Assembly (NCBI RefSeq): GCF_000374545.1
Contig: NZ_KB894582.1
Location: 297,413-361,412, forward strand
DNA length: 64,000 nt
Reading direction: 5' to 3'
Source of the DNA: Anaeromusa acidaminophila DSM 3853
Lineage (GTDB): Bacteria > Bacillota > Negativicutes > Anaeromusales > Anaeromusaceae
Shown: positions 19,053-26,782 of the stretch, in pieces
Layout: each line of letters begins with the position of its first letter
Position numbering within the stretch: the first letter of the stretch is position 1
The notes under the pieces: generated by a model
Database searches by the model: none
What the model was told of the DNA's origin: nothing
The model's input: only the letters and a program-made list of their open reading frames with translations
Position numbers and translations under genes: made by a program

Positions 19053-19904
19053 ATGCGTATTGATTACCACATGCATTTTGAATATGGAAGCTATGATTTG
19101 GAATGGGTAAAAGGATTTTTCGAGCATGCCGCTAAGAGGGGCATTGATGAGATTGGCATTTCCGAGCATAGCCATACCTTTGTGGAGTTTCAGCCTCTTT
19201 ATGAGCAGGACTTGATTTTGGACGACTCGGAAATCGGCCGCTTTCAAAAGGAATGGCTGAAAAAAGGCAAGTTTCGCTATCGGCTTGAAGAGTATCTGAC
19301 TTTTATGGATCAACTCAAAGCGCTGGGCTATCCCGTGAAAACCGGCATTGAGGTTTGCAATTTTAGCGATCAGGCCCAAGTAGCCAATGTGCTGGCGCCC
19401 TATAAGTTTGATTATGTGATTGGTTCAGTGCACTTTTTGGAAGGCTGGGGCTATGATTTTTCGGCGTTGCTGAACGTGTGGGACACGAAGAATCTGGAAG
19501 ACTTGTACCGGCAGTATGTAGAGGCGATTAAGAATCTGGCGGCTTCCGGCTTATATGATGTGCTGGGTCATCCTTTCAACATTCGCTTGTTCAAGCATTT
19601 ACCTGATTTCAATGCGCTGCCCTATGTGAAACAGGCTGTAGCGGCGCTGAAGGCGGCGGATATGGCGGCGGATATCAATACCGGGACGCTGTATCGGTAC
19701 CCTATTGAAGAAATTTCGCCGTATCCGGATTTTCTGAAAGAAGCGCGGGCGCAGGGACTGCCGGTCATTTTGTCATCTGATGCGCATCAGCCCGAAGACT
19801 GCGGGCGTTATATCGCAGAAGCCGCCGCCTATGCTCAGTCGGTAGGCTATGATCAAATTGCCGTCTTTGCTAAGCGGCAACGGACTTTGCAGCCGTTAAG
19901 TTAA
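19053..19904 (+). CDS. PHP-domain phosphatase, histidinol-phosphatase-like (HisJ type)
   Basis: 283-residue PHP-fold metal hydrolase. Metal ligands of the PHP motifs are visible: DYHMH (residues 4-8), SEHSH (about 36), the Glu of GIEVC (about 103), GSVHF (about 125), LGHPF (about 170) and SSDAH (about 245). The length and the DAHQPEDCG end fit the HisJ histidinol-phosphatase group, which would act in histidine synthesis, but no other his gene is nearby, so another sugar- or amino-alcohol phosphate is possible. ATG 19053 follows AGGAGGA; the frame runs 120 bases upstream into repeat sequence and is rejected there. Confidence 0.8.
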   Translation: MRIDYHMHFEYGSYDLEWVKGFFEHAAKRGIDEIGISEHSHTFVEFQPLYEQDLILDDSEIGRFQKEWLKKGKFRYRLEEYLTFMDQLKALGYPVKTGIEVCNFSDQAQVANVLAPYKFDYVIGSVHFLEGWGYDFSALLNVWDTKNLEDLYRQYVEAIKNLAASGLYDVLGHPFNIRLFKHLPDFNALPYVKQAVAALKAADMAADINTGTLYRYPIEEISPYPDFLKEARAQGLPVILSSDAHQPEDCGRYIAEAAAYAQSVGYDQIAVFAKRQRTLQPLS

Positions 19905-19927
19905 AAAGAAAATATGTTCGAAAATAC

Positions 19928-19956
19928 TTTTCATCCGGACTCTTGCATATTATAAT
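19928..19956 (+). promoter_or_regulatory. Candidate sigma-70 promoter for the helicase gene
   Basis: A perfect -10 TATAAT (19951-19956) lies 17 bp from TTTTCA (19928-19933), 40 bp before the helicase start. Confidence 0.5.
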
Positions 19957-19996
19957 GAAACATAGAAAAGGATTTGCAGGAGAAAGGAGGGGCGGC

Positions 19997-21370
19997 ATGG
20001 TGCGGATTTGTGTAGACCAGGGGATAAAAGTATCTGGCATACGACAGTTTCCGGCTCTCATGGAAGCGGTGCTGCGTGACTTGACCTTGGCTAACCCTGA
20101 GTACCAGGCAGCGAAAAGACATGGCTACTCTGTCTGGGGCAAGCCTAAGGATATTCATCTATATAAATGGCGCGGTCAGACCTTGACGCTGCCTCGGGGC
20201 TATGCGCGGACGCTGCGCTACCACTTGGGGCGGCAGCAGGTGGAAGCCAGCTGGGATAATCGTACTTGTTTAAAAGAGCCGGTGGCGTTTCAATCCGGCA
20301 TCTGCCTGCGGCCATATCAAGAAGGCGCCGTGACGGCCCTTTTGCAAGGACGCCAAGGAGGAGTGGTGGCCCCTTGCGGTTCGGGTAAGACCATTATTAT
20401 GCTGGAGGCGATGGCGCGGATTGGCCAACCGGCATTGTGGGTGACCCATACAAAAGAACTTTTGAACCAGACGCGGCAGCGCGCGGTAGAATGTTTGGGA
20501 CTCGCGGAGGAGCAAATCGGTGAAATTGCCGAGGGCAAGGTTGCTTTGGGTTCTCATCTGACCTTGGCCTTGGTGCAGACCTTGGCGAAGGCGGACTTGC
20601 AGCCGTTGGAAAAGGCTTTTGGGGCGGTCTTTGTCGACGAGGCGCATCATTTAGCTGCTGGCAGTTTCTATCGTACCGTAGGTCGCTTTGCCGCCCTGTA
20701 TCGTCTTTGGGCCAGCGCAACGCCGCAACGAGAGGACGGCTTAACTCCCATGATTGTAGCGGCAGGAGGGCCGGTACTGCATGTGATTGGCCGTTGTGAA
20801 ACTGGCACTCTCTCTCCGCAACTGGTTGTGGTGGAAACGGAATTTGAGCTGGCGGATGATTTTATGGAAGACGACCGTTTGCAGTACGCCAAAGCGCTCT
20901 CGTATTTGACCGCCAATAATGAACGGAATCGTTTGATTGTCGATACGCTGCGCCGCGAAGCGCCGGGCCATTTCAGCCTGGTTCTTTCCGAGCGCAAGGA
21001 GCATTTGCGTCAACTGGCGTTGTGGCTGCAAGAGGCCTTGCCGGAGTTGACGGTAGAAGTATTGACGGCGGATTTAAAAAAAAGCCAGCGCCAAGAAATT
21101 ATGGAGCGTGCCCAGGCGCGGCAGGTAGATATTCTTTTAGCTACGCAGTTAGCTCGGGAAGGGTTGGATTTGACGCATTTAGACCGCTTGTTTTTAGCCA
21201 CTCCCAAGCGGGCGGCGGCTGCGGTGGAGCAGGAAGTGGGGCGCATTATGCGCCCCTCGGCTGGGAAAAAAGACGCTATCGTGTTCGACTTCTGGGACAG
21301 TCGCAGTCGTTTGTTTCGCAGTCAATTTTGGAAACGACGCCAGGTGTACCGCAACATCGGCGTACGATGA
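19997..21370 (+). CDS. SF2 DEAD/DEAH-box helicase (XPB/RadD-like)
   Basis: 457-residue superfamily 2 helicase. After an unassigned N-terminal region of about 95 residues come the Q-like LRPYQEGAV, Walker A APCGSGKTI (about 122), Walker B VDEAHH (about 212), motif III ASATPQ (about 238), motif V TQLAREGLDLT and motif VI EQEVGRIMRP (about 410). This order resembles stand-alone ATP-dependent DNA helicases of phages and bacteria. ATG 19997 follows AAAGGAGG. No nuclease or methylase neighbour suggests restriction or phage defence, so I call it only a helicase. Confidence 0.8.
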   Translation: MVRICVDQGIKVSGIRQFPALMEAVLRDLTLANPEYQAAKRHGYSVWGKPKDIHLYKWRGQTLTLPRGYARTLRYHLGRQQVEASWDNRTCLKEPVAFQSGICLRPYQEGAVTALLQGRQGGVVAPCGSGKTIIMLEAMARIGQPALWVTHTKELLNQTRQRAVECLGLAEEQIGEIAEGKVALGSHLTLALVQTLAKADLQPLEKAFGAVFVDEAHHLAAGSFYRTVGRFAALYRLWASATPQREDGLTPMIVAAGGPVLHVIGRCETGTLSPQLVVVETEFELADDFMEDDRLQYAKALSYLTANNERNRLIVDTLRREAPGHFSLVLSERKEHLRQLALWLQEALPELTVEVLTADLKKSQRQEIMERAQARQVDILLATQLAREGLDLTHLDRLFLATPKRAAAAVEQEVGRIMRPSAGKKDAIVFDFWDSRSRLFRSQFWKRRQVYRNIGVR

Positions 21371-21379
21371 AGAGGATTT

Positions 21380-21465
21380 GAACAAGAGAACCAGAGTGAC
21401 CGGAGGGTACGCAAGAGAAGAACAGGTACGGGTTTCAACAGGAGTAGAGGGAGTAGAGTGAGGGC
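21380..21465 (+). repeat. GAACAAGAG intergenic repeats, two forward copies
   Basis: GAACAAGAGAACCAGAGTGA, then CCGGAGGGTACGCAAGAG, begins 10 nt after the helicase stop. A second copy (CAACAGGAGTAGAGGGAGTA) follows at 21437. Confidence 0.75.
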
Positions 21466-21512
21466 TACAGCCGAAGTCGCTAAATGGAAGGGGCTCAAAA
21501 ACTACTGGTACT

Positions 21513-21550
21513 ATAAAAAAAGGAGGCCAAATTGGCCTTCCTTTTTTTAT
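21513..21550. terminator. Bidirectional rho-independent terminator
   Basis: AAAAAAAGGAGGCCAA and TTGGCCTTCCTTTTTTT form a stem with an A run on one side and a T run on the other, between the converging helicase and flavin reductase genes. Confidence 0.85.
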
Positions 21551-21584
21551 AGTTTTATACTCTTGTTTCAATATATAGTATTTC

Positions 21585-21620
21585 GTAATCCTCCGTCGTA
21601 CCCTCCATTTACTCTTGTTC
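21585..21620 (-). repeat. GAACAAGAG intergenic repeat, inverted copy
   Basis: GTAATCCTCCGTCGTACCCT, then CCATTTACTCTTGTTC; its tip lies 15 nt past the flavin reductase stop. A partial tip (CTCTTGTTTCAA) is at 21560. Confidence 0.7.
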
Positions 21621-21635
21621 GTAAACTGGTCGTTC

Positions 21636-22148
21636 TTATTTTTCCGTTTGGTAGCAGGCGACGATTTCGCCATAGTACAAGGTGTGGTAGTCGCCGCTGG
21701 CGTAGCAGGAATGCTGCAGCATGGCAGCCAGGGCGTCTTGGTCCATATCTTGGCGGTAGACAACCTTGCATTCGTATTGGATGCAGTTACCGGCAATAAC
21801 CGGCGTAGCAATTTTTTGTCCCGGCAATGCAGTCAGGCCAGCTGCGGCTAGTTTATCCATATCTCGTCCGGATTTGCTGCCGCATAGGGCTAAAGCTTCT
21901 TTTAGCTGGTCATCCAGCGGCAGGGTGACGGTAAATTCTTTAGCGGCGTCGATCATGCCGTGAGTATGCCGGGAAGGACGTACCATAACGAGAAACATGG
22001 GCTTGCGCCAGAGGAAAGAGACGCTGCCCCAGCCGATTGTCATCGTATTGACTTTCCCTTGGCTCTGCGTCGTCAGGAAAGCCCCCTTTTGCAAAATCTC
22101 CAATGCTTGTGAAGCGGGAATGTGAAAATCCAATGGTTTCATAGTCAT
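21636..22148 (-). CDS. Flavin reductase-like FMN-binding protein
   Basis: 170-residue protein with the split-barrel flavin reductase fold. Visible family features are the N-terminal GAFLTTQSQGKVNTMTIGWG, the PMFLVMVRPSRHTHGMI segment that contacts FMN, and EFTVTLPL. Such proteins use NAD(P)H to reduce flavin or act as small FMN redox proteins. ATG 22148 is followed two codons later by ATG 22142; GAAAGGGG fits either. It stands alone on the minus strand. Confidence 0.83.
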   Translation of the reverse strand: MTMKPLDFHIPASQALEILQKGAFLTTQSQGKVNTMTIGWGSVSFLWRKPMFLVMVRPSRHTHGMIDAAKEFTVTLPLDDQLKEALALCGSKSGRDMDKLAAAGLTALPGQKIATPVIAGNCIQYECKVVYRQDMDQDALAAMLQHSCYASGDYHTLYYGEIVACYQTEK

Positions 22149-22352
22149 TAGACCCCTTTCAATAAATGCTTCTTGGCAAAACCAATGCTTAAAGTATTCG
22201 CTCTTTTTTGTTGCCTTCCTCTTGTTTTGCAGCAGGGTTTTTTTAAGTGTGAAGCGAAATGAGCAAATATTTAGGAATACTAGTAAGAGCAGAGGGTTCT
22301 AGAGCACGCGTATTGATTCGCAGAAAATGCAGTTGAGCTGGAGGGATGGGGC

Positions 22353-22808
22353 ATGGGACAGGATCCATTCATTTTATTAGTCGAGGATAATCCGGACGAT
22401 GAACTGCTGACGCAACGGGCTTTTCGAAAGAATAATATTTTAAATCGCATCGAGGTGGTACGTGACGGTGCGGAAGCGTTAGATTTTTTACTAGCCAAAG
22501 GTAGTTATGCACAGCGGGATCCCTTTCATGTGCCGCAGATTATTTTGTTGGATTTAAAATTGCCGAAGGTGGATGGCTTGGAAGTGTTGCGCTGCATTCG
22601 GGAAACCGAGGCTACGCGGTTGTTGCCTGTGATTGTGCTGACCTCCTCTAAAGAGGAGCAGGATTTGGCCAGTTGCTACGCGTTAGGAGCCAACAGCTAC
22701 ATACGCAAGCCGGTTGACTTTAATCAATTCATTTTGGCGGTGCAACAGTTAGGGTTATATTGGCTGGTGCTTAATGAACAGCCGCCGCTGAGGAGGGACG
22801 GGGTATGA
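22353..22808 (+). CDS. Response regulator, single REC domain (Rcp1-like)
   Basis: 151-residue stand-alone receiver of the Rcp1 type. The acidic pocket is VEDNPDDE (about residue 10), the phospho-acceptor Asp lies in LLDLKLPKVDG (about 66), the Thr/Ser in VLTSSKEE (about 96) and the conserved Lys in IRKPVD. It has no output domain. It overlaps the next gene by 4 bases (ATGA). Rcp1-like receivers usually take phosphate from a hybrid kinase or phytochrome; no histidine kinase is visible nearby, so the donor lies elsewhere. Confidence 0.88.
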   Translation: MGQDPFILLVEDNPDDELLTQRAFRKNNILNRIEVVRDGAEALDFLLAKGSYAQRDPFHVPQIILLDLKLPKVDGLEVLRCIRETEATRLLPVIVLTSSKEEQDLASCYALGANSYIRKPVDFNQFILAVQQLGLYWLVLNEQPPLRRDGV

Positions 22809-24670
22809 ATGAAAAAAAGCTGGCCGTTCTCATCGTGGAAGACAATGAAGATGATGCACTGCTTTTAATCCGGGAACTTCGCCGTGGGGGCTATGAGCCG
22901 GATGCCTTGCGGGTGGAAACGCGGGAGGAAATGCAAGAGGCTTTGCAGCAGCGAAATTGGGAAGTAATTTTATCAGACTACTCTTTGCCTGGTTTTAGCG
23001 GCGTAGAGGCGTTGGAAGTTCTCCAAGCCTCCGGTCAGGATATACCTTTTTTGATCCAGTCCGGCGCCATCGGCGAAGAAGCGGCAGTGGAATTGATGCG
23101 GGCCGGAGCGCATGATTTTATTCCTAAGGGCAAGATGCTGCGGTTGCTGCCGGCGTTAGAACGTGAGTTGGGAGATGTGGCTGCAAGGCGGCAGCGTCGG
23201 GAAGCGGAGCAACAGCTAAAAGAAAAGGAACGATTGATTACTTCTACTCTTGATGCGATGCGCCTATATATTGCTGTGTTGGATGAAAACGGGCGCGTCA
23301 TATATGGCAACAAGGCTTGGTATCGCCGGTCGCGCATGGTATATAATCTGAAAGCCAAAGAAGTTCTTGGCATTGATTTTGTGGAGTTTATTCAGCAGCG
23401 TGCGGGAGAAAGAAAGCGCAAATGGGCGGTCGCTTTAAGTCATGGCATTCGCAGCATTCTCGAAGGCGATGAAGAGGCTTTTTCTATGGAGCTTCCCTTT
23501 GATAACGGCGACGAAACAATGCAGTGGTTTCGGGTGGAGGCCAATCGTTTTGCCGATGAGGGACCCTTGCGGATTGTAGTGTCGTATGAGGATATTACGT
23601 CGCGCAAGCAAATGGAAGAGCATCTAAACTATTTAAGCATGTATGATATGGTGACCGGCTTCCATAATCGTCTTTATTTTGAAACGGTGCTGCAGAACTA
23701 TGCGCAAAATCACTATGCGCCAGTGGGCATTCTTACTTGCGATATTGACGGCATGAAGCTGGTCAACGATACGTTGGGCATTGAAGTCGGCGATGTTTTA
23801 TTAATGCAGACGGCGGAACTCATTCGCCAGGTTATGCCGGAAGAAGCCTTGGTGCATCGCATTGGCGGTAATGAGTTTGCAGTGGTCTTTGCCAATACGA
23901 CGCGCGAAGAAATCAGCCATTATGCGCGGCAATTACAGCAGCGCATCAGTTGGTATAATGAGCATGAAGCTGAAGAGAAAAGCCGCGGCGTTTCCTTGAG
24001 CGTGTCAATAGGCTTTGCTTTAGACGGGCGCGGCGGTGAAGACGGCGTGCTGCAATGCTACAAAGAAGCGGAAAATCATATGTATCGCGAAAAACTGCAT
24101 AGCGGGCGCAGTGCGAAGAGCGCCATCGTGCAGACGGTAATGAAGCTGCTGGAAGCGAGAGACTATATTACCGAAGGACATGCGGATCGGATGCAGGAAT
24201 GGGCGGAAGCCATGGGGCGTTCTCTAGGCTTGGCGGAAAGCCGCTTAGTGGACTTGCGACTCTTGGCCAAATTCCATGATATCGGCAAAGTGGGCATTCC
24301 GGACCGTATCTTATTCAAACCGGGGCGTCTGGATGATGAAGAATTCTTTTTAATGAAGGAACATCCTGCGATTGGTCATCGTATTGCCCAAGTGGCGCCG
24401 GATCTGAATCCGATTGCGGAAAGCATTTTGCGGCATCACGAATGGTGGGATGGAAGCGGATACCCCATCGGATTAAAAGGGGAAGAAATTCCGCTGGAAT
24501 GCCGGATCTTGGCAATTGTGGACGCCTACGACGCCATGCGCAGCGATCGTCCTTATCGCAAGGCCTTGAGCGAAGAAGCGGCGCTGCAGGAGTTGCGGGA
24601 CTATAGCGGCCGTCAGTTCGATCCCATGCTGGTAGAGCTTTTCCTGCGCTTGAAACAGAAACGGAAATAA
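22805..24670 (+). CDS. REC/PAS/GGDEF-like/HD-GYP response regulator
   Basis: 621 residues: receiver (about 5-125, VEDNEDDA and DYSLPGFSG), PAS-like region (about 150-270), GGDEF-fold domain (about 280-430) and HD-GYP (about 440-620). The cyclase signature reads GGNEF, with Asn replacing the catalytic Asp, so synthesis is probably lost. The HD-GYP half is intact (KFHDIGKVGIPD and HHEWWDGSGYP), predicting c-di-GMP hydrolysis under phosphorelay control. It is translationally coupled to the upstream receiver. Confidence 0.88.
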   Translation: MNEKKLAVLIVEDNEDDALLLIRELRRGGYEPDALRVETREEMQEALQQRNWEVILSDYSLPGFSGVEALEVLQASGQDIPFLIQSGAIGEEAAVELMRAGAHDFIPKGKMLRLLPALERELGDVAARRQRREAEQQLKEKERLITSTLDAMRLYIAVLDENGRVIYGNKAWYRRSRMVYNLKAKEVLGIDFVEFIQQRAGERKRKWAVALSHGIRSILEGDEEAFSMELPFDNGDETMQWFRVEANRFADEGPLRIVVSYEDITSRKQMEEHLNYLSMYDMVTGFHNRLYFETVLQNYAQNHYAPVGILTCDIDGMKLVNDTLGIEVGDVLLMQTAELIRQVMPEEALVHRIGGNEFAVVFANTTREEISHYARQLQQRISWYNEHEAEEKSRGVSLSVSIGFALDGRGGEDGVLQCYKEAENHMYREKLHSGRSAKSAIVQTVMKLLEARDYITEGHADRMQEWAEAMGRSLGLAESRLVDLRLLAKFHDIGKVGIPDRILFKPGRLDDEEFFLMKEHPAIGHRIAQVAPDLNPIAESILRHHEWWDGSGYPIGLKGEEIPLECRILAIVDAYDAMRSDRPYRKALSEEAALQELRDYSGRQFDPMLVELFLRLKQKRK

Positions 24671-24684
24671 GGGACGAGGAACAA

Positions 24685-24721
24685 ACAAGAGAACCGGAGT
24701 GACCGGAGGGCCCGCAAGCGG
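24685..24721 (+). repeat. GAACAAGAG intergenic repeat, forward copy
   Basis: AACAAGAGAACCGGAGTGAC, then CGGAGGGCCCGCAAGCGG, starts 15 nt after the HD-GYP gene stop and closely matches the copy at 21380. Confidence 0.75.
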
Positions 24722-24748
24722 AATGTGGATTTTGAGCTCTTAAATCAT

Positions 24749-24797
24749 AAAAGGAACTGCGTTTAACTTCAATCAGTTAGACGCAGTTCCTTTTTGG
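24749..24797. terminator. Rho-independent terminator between the HD-GYP gene and serC
   Basis: AAAAGGAACTGCGTTTAACT pairs almost fully with AGTTAGACGCAGTTCCTTTTT around loop TCAATC. Confidence 0.87.
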
Positions 24798-24853
24798 TAA
24801 ATGTAGCAAACAAGAGTTTTGAATCCAAGAAAGCAGGAGCTTATTTTAATAGG

Positions 24854-24899
24854 TAACCCTCTTTCGTATCCTCTCGTGACTCTCGCGACTCTTGTTCAA
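24854..24899 (-). repeat. GAACAAGAG intergenic repeat, inverted copy
   Basis: TAACCCTCTTTCGTATCCTC, then TCGTGACTCTCGCGACTCTTG and TTCAA; the tip is 15 nt past the serC stop. Confidence 0.75.
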
Positions 24900-24913
24900 T
24901 TTATTCGTTTTTC

Positions 24914-26002
24914 TTAGCCGTTTTTACGCTGGAATTCTTTCATGAAATCAGCCAGTGCTTGGCAGCCGGCTTGAGGCATGGCGTTATAGATGGAAGCGCG
25001 CAGGCCGCCGACGGAGCGATGGCCTTTGAGTCCGCCCAGGCCAGCAGCCGTAGCTTCGGCGACAAACTGCTTTTCGAGATCTTCTGACGGCAGGCGGAAG
25101 GTGACGTTCATTAAAGAACGGCTGTCTTTGTCTGCATGACCGCTGAAGAAGCCCGGAGCAGCGTCGATGACGTCGTATACCAGCTTGGCTTTGGCTTGAT
25201 TGCGTTCGGCCATAGCGGTGAGGCCGCCGTTTTTCTTCAGCCATTTCAATACCAGGTGCACCATGTAGACCGAGAAAGCAGGCGGTGTGTTATAGAGGGA
25301 GTCTTTCTTGGCATGGATATCATAGCGCAGCATGGTAGGGATGTTTTTAGGGCAGCGTTCGATCATGTCTTGGCGCAGGATAACCAGAGTAACCCCTGCA
25401 GGCCCAAGGTTTTTTTGGGCTCCCGCATAGATCATGGCAAATTTGGTGGCGTCGAAGGGACGGCTGAGCATGTCCGAAGACATGTCGGCGATTAAGGGAA
25501 CATCACCGAAGGTTGGGAATTGCTGCCATTCGGTACCGTAGATGGTATTGTTGGAAGTAATGTGTACATAGGCTGGCTTTTCGCTAAGCTTGATTTCTTC
25601 CATTTTAGGAATGCGTTTATAATTGCCGTCAGCCGTGGTGGCGGCGACATGGGTATTACCTAGAAGCTGCGCTTCTTTTAATGCTTTTTCCGACCAAGAA
25701 CCGGTGAGAATGTAGTCGGCGGTAGCGCCCTGGGGCAGGAAGTTCATGGGAATAGCGGCAAACTGTGTGCTGGCGCCGCCTTGCAGGAAGAGGACGCGAT
25801 AGTCGTCGCCGAGGCCGAGCAGTTCTTTGGTGTCGGCTTCCGCTTGGGTATTTACTTCTTCATAGGCTTTGGAACGATGGCTGATTTCCGTGATGGACAT
25901 GCCGGTTCCCTTGTAGTTGAGGAAATCGGCTTGGGCTTCTTGGAGCACCTCCAAAGGCAGTACAGCCGGGCCGGCGTTAAAATTGAAAATACGATCGCTC
26001 AT
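24914..26002 (-). CDS. serC: Phosphoserine aminotransferase SerC
   Basis: Converts 3-phosphohydroxypyruvate and glutamate to phosphoserine using PLP. 362 residues, the normal length. Family hallmarks are FNFNAGPAVLP at the N-terminus, LFLQGGASTQF (about 70), the PLP-Lys in YAGAQKNLGPAG (about 195), YNTPPAFSVY and the C-terminal GHRSVGGLRASIYNAM. The start is preceded by AAGGAGGG. It is the last gene of a T-box-controlled serA-DUF1015-serC operon, 21 nt after the middle gene. Confidence 0.96.
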   Translation of the reverse strand: MSDRIFNFNAGPAVLPLEVLQEAQADFLNYKGTGMSITEISHRSKAYEEVNTQAEADTKELLGLGDDYRVLFLQGGASTQFAAIPMNFLPQGATADYILTGSWSEKALKEAQLLGNTHVAATTADGNYKRIPKMEEIKLSEKPAYVHITSNNTIYGTEWQQFPTFGDVPLIADMSSDMLSRPFDATKFAMIYAGAQKNLGPAGVTLVILRQDMIERCPKNIPTMLRYDIHAKKDSLYNTPPAFSVYMVHLVLKWLKKNGGLTAMAERNQAKAKLVYDVIDAAPGFFSGHADKDSRSLMNVTFRLPSEDLEKQFVAEATAAGLGGLKGHRSVGGLRASIYNAMPQAGCQALADFMKEFQRKNG

Positions 26003-26023
26003 AGTAGAACCCTCCTTAAATAT

Positions 26024-26773
26024 TTACAATAAGTGCAGAACTAAAGCGTCAAGAAAGCCAAAGGCTTCCGGCTTTTTTAGGTGAGGCGGCAGACCTGTCA
26101 ACAGTACCGGGAAACATGTGCTTGTCGGCGGGCTGTTGGGCGCCAGTGCGGCTTGTCTTGCGGCGGCGATAAGGTGCGCTCCGGCGGCGATTTGAAGATT
26201 CGTGCCGGTAAGAATGGAGCGCAACGCGGCAATATCGTCGGCGTCGTCGATTACATACAGCGTATGATTATGTCCGTCAGGAGTAAAAAAATCATATGCT
26301 GCTGTACGGCTGGCGACAATGGCGCCAAGGAGCAGCTCGCTTTGGCGTGTTGCCGTATACGTCAGGACAGGCAGGCGAGTGTGGGCCTCAGTCGCTAAAA
26401 TATGAGCCGCCTGCTCAGAGGCCAGGTTTTCGTTCACTGCTGGCAGGTCTAAGACGGTAGTCGTAGGCAACAGGCCAATCAGAGCAATTTGGGCTTCCTC
26501 TTCTGTGTGATGCTGGTATAAGTAGAGACAAGGAGCCGCGTCTTGTTGGAGCAGCCCTTGCTGCAGCAGTGCGTCCAGATTTTTGCGAGCTAGGTGATAA
26601 CGTTGATCATCACCGAAAGCGTCGCTGCGCGTTACCCGCAAAAAACTGAGCGGATGTGTTTGCGTTTCGTGGCGAACGGCGGCAGCGTCAAGTTCCTGCG
26701 CCGGCGGCGCCGCGATAGCGGCTGCCGCCTCCGGCAGGGGACGAACGCCGGCAAATGCTTGTAAATCTATCAT
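26024..26773 (-). CDS. Short, degenerate DUF1015-family protein
   Basis: 249 residues, against about 400 for ordinary DUF1015 proteins that often sit beside serA and serC. The N-terminal core is recognisable (LRVTRSD, YHLARKNLDALLQQGLL, CLYLYQ), as is TPDGHNHTLYVIDD. Two signature motifs of the family are lost: the usual HEnT block reads VNENLASEQA, and the usual ADGHHR block reads AAGAHLIAAA. The C-terminal third is absent. No clear ribosome site precedes ATG 26773, which lies 9 nt after serA, so it may depend on coupling. Function is unknown even for full-length relatives. Confidence 0.7.
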   Translation of the reverse strand: MIDLQAFAGVRPLPEAAAAIAAPPAQELDAAAVRHETQTHPLSFLRVTRSDAFGDDQRYHLARKNLDALLQQGLLQQDAAPCLYLYQHHTEEEAQIALIGLLPTTTVLDLPAVNENLASEQAAHILATEAHTRLPVLTYTATRQSELLLGAIVASRTAAYDFFTPDGHNHTLYVIDDADDIAALRSILTGTNLQIAAGAHLIAAARQAALAPNSPPTSTCFPVLLTGLPPHLKKPEAFGFLDALVLHLL

Positions 26774-26782
26774 CGCAGCGGC

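Noticed and set aside
19997..21370. Phage-defence role for the SF2 helicase
   Set aside because: No nuclease, methylase, or other defence partner is adjacent, and it has its own promoter; the helicase alone does not support such a claim.
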